From Aurelia coerulea (Eukaryota; Cnidaria; Scyphozoa; Semaeostomeae; Ulmaridae): a DNA stretch of 64,000 nt. Shown here one piece after another: positions 14,201 through 22,754 of the stretch. The translations under genes were made by a program, and so were the position numbers. The notes under the pieces are model-generated. The model saw nothing but the letters and a program-made list of their open reading frames with translations. It did not search any database and had not been told where the DNA came from. The stretch's first letter is position 1; each line of letters opens with the position of its first letter. The stretch lies in the NCBI GenBank assembly GCA_039566865.1, contig CM076944.1, positions 18,064,501 to 18,128,500 on the forward strand, in the 5' to 3' direction.

Positions 14201-15955
14201 GCACTTTATTAGCTACAATTCATATTATAAAGAGCATTGCGCTCATCGTTCTTTAAAACTTTAGTTCTGCAAGCTACTTCTTTCATAGCACTATATTATT
14301 GCTGCAACAACCATTGTAGGAAACATTACTATAGACATTAGTTCTCTCTTCAGTCTCATTTTAGCTTTCCTGCAACAATAAACATCGATTATTTAAATGT
14401 TTATTTTCTCAAGGAAAACAAAATATAAACACAAAAAGGTTTTTATTAACGCACTTTATGAGCAACAATTCATATTATAAAGAGAATTGCGCTCATCGTT
14501 CTTTACAACTTTGGTTCTGCCAGCTGTTCCTTTTATAGCACTATATTAGTGCTGCTGCAACCATTCATGGAAACATTAATATAGACATTAGATCTTTCAT
14601 TAGTCTTATGTTAGCTTTACTGCATCAACAAACATCGATTAATTAAATGTATATTTTCTCATAGAAAACAAAATATAAATACAAAAAGTGTGGATTAACG
14701 CACTTTATTAGCTACATTTCATATTATAAAGGGTATTGCGCTCATCGTTCTTTAAAACTTTAGTTCTGCCAGCTACTTCTTTTATAGCACTATATTAGTG
14801 CTGGAGCAACCATTCTTGCAAATATTACTATATACATTAGTTCTTTCTTTAGTCTTATTTTAGCTTTACTGCATCAACAAACATCGATAAATTAATTGTT
14901 TATTTTCTCATAGAAAACAAAATATAAATACAAAAATTTTGGATTAACGCACTTTATTAGCTACATTTCATATTATAAAGGGTATTGCGGTCATCGTTCT
15001 TTAAAACTTTAGTTCTGCCAGCTACTTCTTTTATAGCACTATATTAGTGATACAGGAACCATTCTTGGAAACATTAATATAGACATTAGTTCTTTCTTTA
15101 GTCTTATTTTAGCTTAACTGCATCAACAAACATCGATTAATTAATTGTTTATTTTCTCAAAGAAAACAAAATATAAACACAAAAAGTGTGGAATAAAGCA
15201 CTTATTAGCTACAATTCATATTATAAAGAGTATTGCGTTCATCGTTCTTTAACACTTTAGTTCTGCTAGCTATTTCTTTTATAGCACTATATTAGTGCTG
15301 GAGCAACCATTCTTGGAAATATTACTATAGTAATTAGTTCTTTCCTTTGTCTTATTTTAGCTTAACTGCATGAACAAACATCGATTAATTAACTGTTTAT
15401 TTTCTCAAGGAAAAGAAAATATAAACGCAAAAAGTTTGGATTAACGCACTTTATTAGCAACAACTCGTATAATAAAGGGTATTGCGCTCATCGTTCTTTA
15501 AAACTTTAGCTCTGCCAGTGACTTCTTTTATAAACTATATTAGTGCTGCAGGAACCATTCTTGGAAACTTTAATATAGACATTAGTTCTTTCTTTAGTCT
15601 TATTTTAGCTTTACTGCATCAATAAACATCGATGAATTAAATGTTTACTTTCTCAAAGAAAACAATATATAAACACAAAAAGTTTGCATTAACGCACTTT
15701 ATTAGCTACAATTCATATTATAAAGAGCATTGCGCTCATCGTTCTGCCAGTTCCACCAGTGACTTCTTTTATGGAACTATATTAGTGCTGCAGCAACAAT
15801 TCTAGGAAACATTACTATAGACATTAGTTCTTTCTTAAGTCTTATTTTAGCTTTACTGCATCAACAAACTTCGATTAATTAAATGTTTATTTTCTCAAAG
15901 AAAAACAAAATGTAAACACAAAAAGTGTGGATTACCGCACGTTATTAGCTACAAT
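11244..15955. repeat. Divergent satellite block (HOR-B-like) left of the transposon
   Basis: The monomers belong to the same family but to other variant classes, for example TGATACAGGAACC, GCTGTTCC and CTGCTGCAACC. One recognisable block recurs at about 11571, 13309 and 14554, so the spacings are 1,738 and 1,245 bp, or about 7 and 5 monomers. From about 15160 to the transposon the order resembles 42060-43090. I see no genes here. The block ends where the transposon begins, at GCTACAAT. Confidence 0.8.
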
Positions 15956-16391
15956 AGACCCATTTACGGTGAGCAGAGCATGCTGGGTAATAGGGGCAAA
16001 AATCGCGTTTTCGACGCCATGCCGTAATAAATTTTGTTTCGAGATTCGGTCGGCTGGCGGGCATCAATCTGCTAGATACGCCAGAACGGGCGAACAAATT
16101 ACACTGGAAATTACAGAGGACTTACCAGGCTATCCAAGGTTTGTATTTCAATTATTTTTTCAATGTTTATCTATCCACAAAAGCTGTGCATCCTCCACAA
16201 ATAGCTGGCGGTCGTCCAAGGCCAACTCAAATAGCGGCCTAGGCGCTCTGACCGCAATGGCAATTTCGTCTTGTAATTCCTTTTATCCATAATCAAATCG
16301 GTTCCAATCCAAAATGAAGGCTCTTTGTGTGCCAAACTGCAATTCCTCCAGTTTTGAACATTATATCTTTCTCCGTTTGAGTGCAAGACTC
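15956..16391 (+). repeat. Left terminal inverted repeat (about 436 bp)
   Basis: Position x here pairs with position 37804 minus x in the right repeat throughout, with no indel. Open frames read through the two copies give identical peptides, so the repeats are identical or almost so. The inner limit is GCAAGACTC at 16391; beyond it the ends differ. Such long identical ends suggest a young insertion or recent gene conversion. Open frames inside the repeat are not taken as genes. Confidence 0.92.
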
Positions 16392-16541
16392 GAGACAATA
16401 CTGTCGACGATCTTGTCGTTACCTCGTAATATTGTTGACAGGCTTGTGTGAGCACCTGAGGATGGACAAGTAGAAAGCGCGCGAAAAATAACTACAAGCG
16501 AAGGACGGGGGAGCACTATTCACCTTCATGATATTTAGAAA
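16392..16541. other. Unique left subterminal region
   Basis: This 150-bp stretch lies between the inverted repeat and the promoter module. It is not obviously similar to the matching stretch at the right end (21274-21412). It contains GCGCGAAAA at 16479-16487, a fit to the E2F core in reverse orientation. I see no coding potential. Confidence 0.5.
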
Positions 16542-16659
16542 TTTCCCGCCAAACGTCGATTTTAATGTAATTTGCATAAACAGCTGATTCCTTTCTAAAT
16601 GCGAATGTCAGCTGATTATGCAAGTATTTAAAATGAAATGAAGAGAATGTTAAACAATA
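16542..16659 (+). promoter_or_regulatory. Left promoter module of the nuclease gene
   Basis: In order there is TTTCCCGCCAAA (16542-16553, E2F-like), ATTTGCAT (16570-16577, POU octamer), CAGCTG (16581-16586, E-box), a degenerate ATGCGAAT, a second CAGCTG (16609-16614) and a TATTTAAA stretch near 16625. The start codon follows at 16660. The same order and spacing occurs in reverse complement before the transposase start at the other end. The conservation between ends is seen directly; the factor names are matches to known vertebrate consensus sites, and binding is inferred. Confidence 0.6.
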
Positions 16660-18552
16660 ATGGATGAGGCTGCAAGGCTGCATTACGATGACTTCCTTGG
16701 TCTGAGTCTAGAGGAGCTCAAGTTTTATTTACGGCAGCGAGGCCACATTGTTTCTGGGAGTAAGAAAGACCTCGCAGCAAGAGCATTAATTTGTTTTGAA
16801 AGTGGCGACAACCCTAAAAATGTTGGTTTGCTGGAGAAAGAGGCAAAGGAAGAATATGATGCTCTTCTTCGGTCATTTTCACTGAAAGATCCTCTGAAAG
16901 GGACAAACTGGATTGATGATATCAAACAATGGCCCCCTGTTGACATTGGTAAAATTTTCCAATATATTTTAGACAGTAAAGCCTTTGAAGCAGACTATGT
17001 TGGACAATATAAAGTCAAGAAGGCATTTTCTTATTTCAACAGTGGTTTTGTTTCACAAATTGTGTCAAAAAATTTGTCCATGAATGATGAGACAAGAATA
17101 GTCTTGAAGTCTTCTGTCTTGCCATCGCAAAAGGTATCCAGTGCAAGCCACTCTGTTTGGGTCCTCCTAAACAAGGCCGGGGATGTTATGACTGCCTACT
17201 GCAGTTGTACTGCCGGTCTTTCAAGATGCTGCAATCATGTTATTGCAGTACTGTACAAAATTGAGTACGCAGTTACATCTGGAATGACAAGCCCTTCATG
17301 CACAGAAATAAAATGTGGCTTCAATGACATGTCAAAAAAAGTGATCAAGGGGTGTAAAATAATGAGCATGAACATTGAGAAACATGCTGTTGGGGTAGTG
17401 CCAAAGAAACAATCCTTAAATTCCCAAGCGAAAAAGTCATTTGACCCCAGAAAACATGCAAGTGAAATAAAGCAAGATTCCTTCTTTAAAAGATTAGAGG
17501 AAATTAAGCCAACAGCTGGTATTTTGCTATGTGTACCTAAAAAAGTAGATGACCAATGCCCCCCTTCTCTCCCTGAAATTGCGGAAGCAATGGCTAATGA
17601 AGTCAATATATTGCCATATGAGTCAGTTGTCCAAATCTTTATGGAAAAGCTAACATTCACTGCCACACAACTTGAAGAATTAGAAAAACTCTCAAGATCC
17701 CAGTCACTCTCTAAAACATGGTTTAGTCAAAGAGTAGGAAGACTAACATCATCCAATCACCATGACGTAAAGATGAAGATTGACAGCATCCTTAGACAGA
17801 AAAAGAATGTTGTCTTGACGCCCCTCCTTGCAACCGTCTTGGGCTGTGGGCCAAGCCTAAGTAGTGTCCCTTCTATACGTTGGGGAAGAGCAAATGAGGA
17901 TAAGGCCGCAAATGAATTTTTCAAGCAGATAGTGAAGGCACATGATTCTCCACGATTGTATTCATCTGGTCTATTTGTCTATCCTCAGATGCCATTCATA
18001 GCTGCGAGCCCAGACAGAATAATGTCTTGCAAGTGTTGTCCAAGGTATGGCATAGAAATAAAATGTCCATACATCTTAAGAAATCAATCCTTTGAAGACG
18101 CATGGAAAGATCTTGGTTTCATTGAAGAAATTGAGGGTAAACAAAAACTGAAAAGAAATCACAAATATTATGCGCAAATGCAGGGTCAAATGGGCTGTGC
18201 TGGGTATGAAAATTCTTTCTTTGTTGTGTGGGACCCAGTTTCTCCTATTCCTTACATTGAAGAAGTTGCATTTGATAGGCTCTTTTGGGATGAAATGGTG
18301 AAAAGTCTCTCAATTTTTTTCAAGCAATATGTTCTGAAGTATCTCGTTGGTATGCACAGTCTTAAATTTTGTGGCCACTGTGGGAAGTACCTGTTAACAG
18401 ATGAGGAAATTTCTGGTGCAAATGCAAACCAAGCCAAGTTTGAGTGTGATACCTGCAACACTCAGTTGCATAGAAAGTGTCCAAATGAAATAAACGGTTT
18501 TTGTGAAGGGTGCACAGCTAAAGAAATTGATGAAGACATAACAGTTACATAA
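16660..18552 (+). CDS. Transposon-encoded SAP-SWIM-YqaJ exonuclease-like protein (630 aa)
   Basis: This is an uninterrupted ATG-to-TAA frame with a good start context (AATAATGG). Modules in order: a SAP-like DNA-binding segment at residues 10-48; a SWIM zinc finger with C181, C183, C191 and H193; a YqaJ/lambda-exonuclease-type nuclease core at about 350-530; and a C-terminal PHD/RING-like zinc cluster (C571, C574, C596, C599, H604, C607, C615, C618). The core shows R358-x2-R361-LTSS, G409/E413, D452 in SPD, the E466-I-K468 pair and the Y504-Q506-Q508-Q510 motif, so the metal-binding acidic residues and the lysine are kept. Family knowledge suggests a nuclear exonuclease acting on DNA ends, perhaps trimming ends during transposition or repair. 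That role is inferred. It is convergent with the transposase gene and about 1.27 kb from it. The frame may be the full gene, but introns cannot be excluded without transcripts. Confidence 0.85.
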   Translation: MDEAARLHYDDFLGLSLEELKFYLRQRGHIVSGSKKDLAARALICFESGDNPKNVGLLEKEAKEEYDALLRSFSLKDPLKGTNWIDDIKQWPPVDIGKIFQYILDSKAFEADYVGQYKVKKAFSYFNSGFVSQIVSKNLSMNDETRIVLKSSVLPSQKVSSASHSVWVLLNKAGDVMTAYCSCTAGLSRCCNHVIAVLYKIEYAVTSGMTSPSCTEIKCGFNDMSKKVIKGCKIMSMNIEKHAVGVVPKKQSLNSQAKKSFDPRKHASEIKQDSFFKRLEEIKPTAGILLCVPKKVDDQCPPSLPEIAEAMANEVNILPYESVVQIFMEKLTFTATQLEELEKLSRSQSLSKTWFSQRVGRLTSSNHHDVKMKIDSILRQKKNVVLTPLLATVLGCGPSLSSVPSIRWGRANEDKAANEFFKQIVKAHDSPRLYSSGLFVYPQMPFIAASPDRIMSCKCCPRYGIEIKCPYILRNQSFEDAWKDLGFIEEIEGKQKLKRNHKYYAQMQGQMGCAGYENSFFVVWDPVSPIPYIEEVAFDRLFWDEMVKSLSIFFKQYVLKYLVGMHSLKFCGHCGKYLLTDEEISGANANQAKFECDTCNTQLHRKCPNEINGFCEGCTAKEIDEDITVT

Positions 18553-19819
18553 CAGTTTGTTAAAGTTTTAAAAATATTTAGACCATTGTTGCTATTGAAT
18601 TGTTCTAAAAGTGAAATACAGTACAGTGCGAACGAAACTGAACTAAAAACATAACTTCAACAAACCAGTTTTAAACATGTACTGTGGAGTAATGAGATAA
18701 TACACACAAAGGATTATCTCTAAGAATTAATCCTTTGAGAGAAAACCAATCAAATTGGGCAGTTTTGCTCAGATTGGGAATAAGACATTTTCTTCCTTTT
18801 TATCCATATCCATATCTGTGGCATCAGCAACAAAAATGTGTATTATCAGCAACAAAAGGTACAAGGTTTTGACTGCTTTCAGGGCTTTGATTTCAGGGAT
18901 TTTTATCAAAAAGGATGGAATGATATTGCTATGAAACAAACAACATATTATTTTGAAACAAATTATGGGCAGCAAGTGGTCCCTTTTTATACCAGACCAA
19001 AACTCAGAATCGTTGCAATAATCCTCCAATACTCTTGAGAAGTTCTAAGAAACAACACCATCCTACATTAGCTTACTTACTTTTTTTGAATGTTTTGGCA
19101 GTTGCAACTGTTCCTTGTGGAGTGTCATGCCTTCCCTGTTTCAGCTCTATCTGTAACAGGAGTTCTGTTATAAGACATGACTGTTTTGCGCATTGACATC
19201 AGGTAGAAATTAGCATTTAGGCCAAACCTCTATTGTTAAGTGTACAGTGAGCTCACTAAATTAACAACCAAACCAGAATTGTTCATAAATCACAATATCA
19301 GTACTTTTGTGTAGTATCTGGTAGGTCCTGCTGACATGATTTTTCTTGGCCTCCTTTTTTAGCAGCTCATAGACAATGAAATGCCTTTAACTGTAAAACC
19401 AATCCAAAATATTAATTTATTTTTGTTTGTATGAAGAGCAGCCACAACATATTTGTGCATGCTTTATGGGTTGTTTATCACACCATGGACTGATAATGGT
19501 AAATGGCTGATAACTTTAGCGAACAGACCGTACTGTTTTCCTTTAGAGTTGAAGGTTATAGTACTTAACTTAATCTTTGGTTGCTATGATTAATCCTTTC
19601 ATGCATAGTTTGATAATTTTTGTTCTGCTGAGTTGTTCATGTGCAAGGAGATAAAACAGTCAAAAATTAAATTATGACATCAAAGTAGTTTTCCTAGCTT
19701 TTTGAATCTGCCATATTGTTCCTTTTGCAAAATTTTCCTTTTTTCAACGTGTATATGATGCATATGATGCAAAGTGCTCAACAAGGTTCATTCAAAATTC
19801 CTAATCGTAAAAGGAAGGA
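18553..19819. other. Convergent intergenic region of the transposon
   Basis: This AT-rich 1.27 kb lies between the 3' ends of the two genes. No frame in it has a recognisable product, and the short open frames on both strands overlap each other. I see no AATAAA on the + strand after the nuclease stop. On the - strand one AATAAA lies at 19421-19416, about 400 bases past the transposase stop, and could serve as a poly(A) signal. It presumably holds the 3' untranslated regions of both genes. Confidence 0.5.
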
Positions 19820-20635
19820 CTAAACACATAGAGGTTCTGAAAGGTTGGTCAACAAACAGCAGGTTAGGAGAATGTCATCAAATATTGGAAGGAATGTCAC
19901 TGGAAGCTCATTCTTCAGGATCTTGAAATTCTTAATTCTGCCAATAGCATTTTCTACATAGATCCTTGCATTTGCAATTCTGGATGTTTTACGAGCATCA
20001 CTTCCACTCATTTGGCTTGCTGACTTAGCAGATGGAGGGATGGTCAAAGAGCATTGACGGAAAGCTAACAAATCTGCAATCTTGAATCCTCTGTCTGCCA
20101 TCAAGTAATCACCAGGACGTAGCCTATCCAAAAACCCACTGTCTTTCACAATATACTTATCTGTGCATCGTCCACCATAGCTGTTGGACACATAATTAAT
20201 GACACCATTTGGGGTTATGGAAATTAAAGCTTTGATGGTGCAATGGTGCTTGTATTCACTCCAAAGCATGGCTTGGTTTTCAAGGCTGGAGGGTGTCTCA
20301 ACAAAGAACTCAGTGCAATCAATGATGGCTATACATTTTGGGAAATACTTCCGGAAAACATCTGGGAGATTCTTTCGTATTTCTACTCTTGATGGCCACT
20401 TTATCATGAAGGCTAAGTCTAAGGAAACCAACCTAACCCATGTAAAGAAAATTTGGCTAACAAGAGCAGGGCTAACTCCAAACATCCAGGCAAGAACACC
20501 ATTTACCATGCCTAGACGCAGTTTCATTAGAGTTAAAAAGAAATCCTGCTCTAGGGATAACTTTCTCTGTGGGCCTAGATGCTCTTCCACTAGTTTTGAC
20601 GAGGAAGGCTCTGTTGTTTGTCTCTCCCCTTCCAA
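19820..20635 (-). CDS. DDE_Tnp_4 transposase, catalytic part (separated by frameshift)
   Basis: This is the catalytic half of the transposase. Reading from 20635, residues about 24-78 form the helix-turn-helix region usual before this domain (KLSLEQDFFLTL, then GVSPALVSQIF). The DDE domain follows with D106 in IIDCTEFF, D181 in LMADRGF and E228 in YVENAIGRIKNF, so the full catalytic triad is present. The frame has no ATG at its beginning: the first codon, at 20635, is TTG, and the real reading enters from the THAP frame upstream. Joined at the G run at 20626-20629, the two parts would give about 446 aa, a usual size for THAP-DDE transposases. The protein should cut and rejoin the element's ends in the nucleus. 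The nearest relatives are HARBI1-like IS5-group enzymes. As it stands the gene needs a frame change, so it is probably inactive unless the base is a sequence error. Confidence 0.85.
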   Translation of the reverse strand: MEGERQTTEPSSSKLVEEHLGPQRKLSLEQDFFLTLMKLRLGMVNGVLAWMFGVSPALVSQIFFTWVRLVSLDLAFMIKWPSRVEIRKNLPDVFRKYFPKCIAIIDCTEFFVETPSSLENQAMLWSEYKHHCTIKALISITPNGVINYVSNSYGGRCTDKYIVKDSGFLDRLRPGDYLMADRGFKIADLLAFRQCSLTIPPSAKSASQMSGSDARKTSRIANARIYVENAIGRIKNFKILKNELPVTFLPIFDDILLTCCLLTNLSEPLCV

Positions 20636-21159
20636 TAGGTCATATCTTTGGCATCCTTGAAAAGTTCTCCAAATAAAAATTTGAATGTCAAAGTATCACT
20701 TATGCCAGTGAACAATCTGACATCGGCATCACGGGTTAACTGTGTAAATTGCATGGGCACCTTTACATCAATTGTTTCCTCTCCTTCTGTGTTCTCACAA
20801 GCAGCAATGGTAGTTGCCCTCTTTCTTGGAATTTCCTCTGTTTTACGTTCTAATCTTCGCCTACGTTTTGGTGACTTTTTCCATTTTTGGTCACTCACAG
20901 TCAAGAATTCTGTTGGGTAGGGGGAAGAAAATGTTGGCTTGCCATATTCAAAGTGATTTGAACAAATGAGTGTGCTGTCTGTAGCTACAAATTTTGACTT
21001 GTCAAGAGCTTTTCTAACCATAGACTCCCATTTTGCTCTCATCTCACCTTTAGGTAAGTGATGGAAAGTAAGCTCAGTAACATGCCCTCTCACAATCCAA
21101 CTTTCTGGTTTATCTTTTGTGTTGTTGCATCCTGAAACACAGCATTTGTCTCTGGTCAT
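20590..21159 (-). CDS. THAP-domain N-terminal part of the transposase (189 aa before frameshift stop)
   Basis: It begins at ATG 21159 as MTRDKCCVSGC. The THAP zinc finger has C6 or C7 with C11, then C66 and H69 in CSNHF, with FHHLPK around 32-37 and W44. This is the C2CH pattern of sequence-specific DNA binding, here expected to recognise the transposon ends. A basic run at 94-106 (KKSPKRRRRLERK) is a likely nuclear signal. Residues 140-178 match the linker usually joining THAP to DDE_Tnp_4, ending MTYWKG. After G178 the frame departs into 11 unrelated residues and stops at TAG, while the homologous reading continues in the -1 frame. It overlaps the catalytic frame by 46 bases. The cleanest explanation is loss of one G in the run at 20626-20629. 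Confidence 0.85.
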   Translation of the reverse strand: MTRDKCCVSGCNNTKDKPESWIVRGHVTELTFHHLPKGEMRAKWESMVRKALDKSKFVATDSTLICSNHFEYGKPTFSSPYPTEFLTVSDQKWKKSPKRRRRLERKTEEIPRKRATTIAACENTEGEETIDVKVPMQFTQLTRDADVRLFTGISDTLTFKFLFGELFKDAKDMTYWKGRDKQQSLPRQN

Positions 21160-21273
21160 TGCTGCTCTTCAAGCCTCAATCTATAAATTCATAAGTTGTT
21201 TACAGCTGAGTTTGCATCGAAAGAAACAGCTGTTTATGCAAATTAGTTTTAAAATCATGGTTTTGGCGGGAAT
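21160..21273 (-). promoter_or_regulatory. Right promoter module of the transposase gene
   Basis: Read on the - strand toward the gene, it holds an E2F-like ATTCCCGCCAAA (21273-21262), ATTTGCAT (21243-21236), CAGCTG (21232-21227), ATGCAAAC and a second CAGCTG (21208-21203), followed by the ATG at 21159. Octamer and first E-box are separated by AAA, exactly as at the left end. The distance from the second E-box to the start codon is 43 bases here and 45 at the left. Function is inferred from this mirrored conservation. Confidence 0.6.
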
Positions 21274-21412
21274 ACTTCGGCGCCTTTTGACGGGGAAACC
21301 CCCGTTTTGCATACAGCCATGAATGAAATCAGAGTTCTTTGTGAGACACGCCTCTTCAAAAGTTTATAAATGGCGGCCTAAAGCCCCAAACTGTGCGAGT
21401 GAGATCTTAGCG
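21274..21412. other. Unique right subterminal region with short GC hairpin
   Basis: This lies between the promoter module and the inverted repeat. A perfect 6-bp stem ACGGGG/CCCCGT with a 4-base loop lies at 21290-21305. I see no gene, and no clear similarity to the left counterpart. Confidence 0.45.
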
Positions 21413-21848
21413 GAGTCTTGCACTCAAACGGAGAAAGATATAATGTTCAAAACTGGAGGAATTGCAGTTTGGCACACAAAGAGCCTTCATTTTGGATTGG
21501 AACCGATTTGATTATGGATAAAAGGAATTACAAGACGAAATTGCCATTGCGGTCAGAGCGCCTAGGCCGCTATTTGAGTTGGCCTTGGACGACCGCCAGC
21601 TATTTGTGGAGGATGCACAGCTTTTGTGGATAGATAAACATTGAAAAAATAATTGAAATACAAACCTTGGATAGCCTGGTAAGTCCTCTGTAATTTCCAG
21701 TGTAATTTGTTCGCCCGTTCTGGCGTATCTAGCAGATTGATGCCCGCCAGCCGACCGAATCTCGAAACAAAATTTATTACGGCATGGCGTCGAAAACGCG
21801 ATTTTTGCCCCTATTACCCAGCATGCTCTGCTCACCGTAAATGGGTCT
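21413..21848 (-). repeat. Right terminal inverted repeat (about 436 bp)
   Basis: This is the reverse complement of the left repeat along its whole length, ending GGGTCT at 21848. The next bases (ATTGT) continue the symmetry as far as 21853, but they may be target DNA. A strong splice-donor-like CTG-GTAAGT reads outward at 21679-21684, with its mirror image at 16125-16120. Confidence 0.92.
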
Positions 21849-22754
21849 ATTGTGCTGGAGCAACCATTCTTGGAAATATTACTATAGACATTAGTTCTTT
21901 CTTTAGTCTTATTTTAGCTTTACTGCATCAACAAATATCGATTAATTAAATGTATATTTTCTCATAGAAAACAAAATATAAATACAAAAAGTGTGGATTA
22001 AAGCACTTTATTAGCTACAATTCATATTATAAAGGGTATTGCGGTCATCGTTCTTTAAAACTTTAGTTCTGCCAGCTACTTCTTTTATAGCACTATATTA
22101 GTGATACAGGAACCATTCTTGGAAACATTAATATAGACATTAGTTCTTTCTTTAGTCTTATTTTAGCTTAAATGTTTATTTGCTCAAAGAAAACAAAATA
22201 TAAAAACAAAAAGTGTGGATTAACGCACTTATTAGCTACAATTCATATTATAAAGAGTATTGCGCTCAACGTTCTTTACAACTTTAGTTCTGCCAGCTAC
22301 TTCTTTTATAGCACTATATTAGTGCTGCAGCAAATATTCTTGGAAAAATTATCATAGACATTTGTTCTTTCTTTAGTCTTATTTTAGCTTTACTGCAACA
22401 ATAAACATCGATTATCTAAATGTTTATTTTCTCAAGGAAAAAAAATATGAAAACAAAAAAGTGTGGATTAACGCACTTTATTAGCTACAATTCATATTAT
22501 AAAGAGTAATGCGCTCATCGTTCTGCCAGTTCTGCCAGTGACTTCTTTAATGGCACTATATTAGTGTTGCAGCAACCATTCTAGGAAACAATCTATAGAC
22601 ATTAGTTCTTTCTTCAGTCTTATTTTAGCTTTACTGCATCAACAAACATCGATTAATTAAATGTTTTTTTCTCAAAGAGAACAAAATATAAACAAAAAAA
22701 GTGTGGATTGACGCACTTTATTAGCTACAATTCATATTATAATGAGTATTGCGT
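21849..22754. repeat. Satellite right of the transposon (HOR-B type)
   Basis: The array resumes with GTGCTGGAGCAACC, a later part of the monomer than where the left flank stopped. The following marks (CAACAAATATCG, TTTTCTCATAG, then a shortened monomer AGCTTAAATG at about 22170) match 43171-44040, so this is the continuation of the monomer order interrupted by the transposon. It runs into HOR-A in the shared ATTGCG motif near 22750. Confidence 0.8.

Larger units (their letters stand above)
15956..21848. mobile_element. ISL2EU-like DNA transposon, near-complete autonomous element (about 5.9 kb)
   Basis: The element is bounded by long inverted repeats starting AGACCCATTTACGG at the left, with the reverse complement at the right. 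It holds two convergent genes: an SAP/SWIM/YqaJ-nuclease protein on + and a THAP-DDE_Tnp_4 transposase on -. From family knowledge, a YqaJ exonuclease alongside an IS5/Harbinger-like transposase is the hallmark of ISL2EU. Harbinger proper carries a Myb/SANT partner instead, and none is seen here. The flanking dinucleotides can be read as an AT or a TA duplication; inverted symmetry extends three more bases, so the exact edge is uncertain by a few bases. Base composition is clearly less AT-rich than the satellite around it. The only evident damage is one frameshift in the transposase. Confidence 0.85.

Noticed and set aside
1..15955. CRISPR array
   Set aside because: Repeats of about 248 bp lie head to tail without unique spacers, and the context is eukaryotic.
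15927..16292. 121-aa and 94-aa open frames over the left inverted repeat, and their counterparts at 21418-21949
   Set aside because: The frames run from satellite into the repeat or sit wholly within it. They are identical only because the repeats are identical, and they show no recognisable domain.
17235..17666. Antisense open frames within the nuclease gene and the transposase gene
   Set aside because: They overlap the coding strand of genes with clear domains; the encoded peptides have no family resemblance.
16660..18552. Viral origin of the YqaJ 'viral recombinase' gene
   Set aside because: The domain name comes from phage relatives. Here the gene sits between transposon ends beside a THAP transposase, with no viral structural or replication genes.
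18769..19038. Opposed short open frames in the intergenic region of the transposon
   Set aside because: They overlap each other on opposite strands in AT-rich DNA, lack motifs and lie in presumed 3' untranslated sequence.
15956..21848. Classical PIF/Harbinger element
   Set aside because: The transposase is related, but a Myb/SANT partner gene is absent and a YqaJ nuclease is present. The terminal repeats are long and there is no clear 3-bp TWA duplication.
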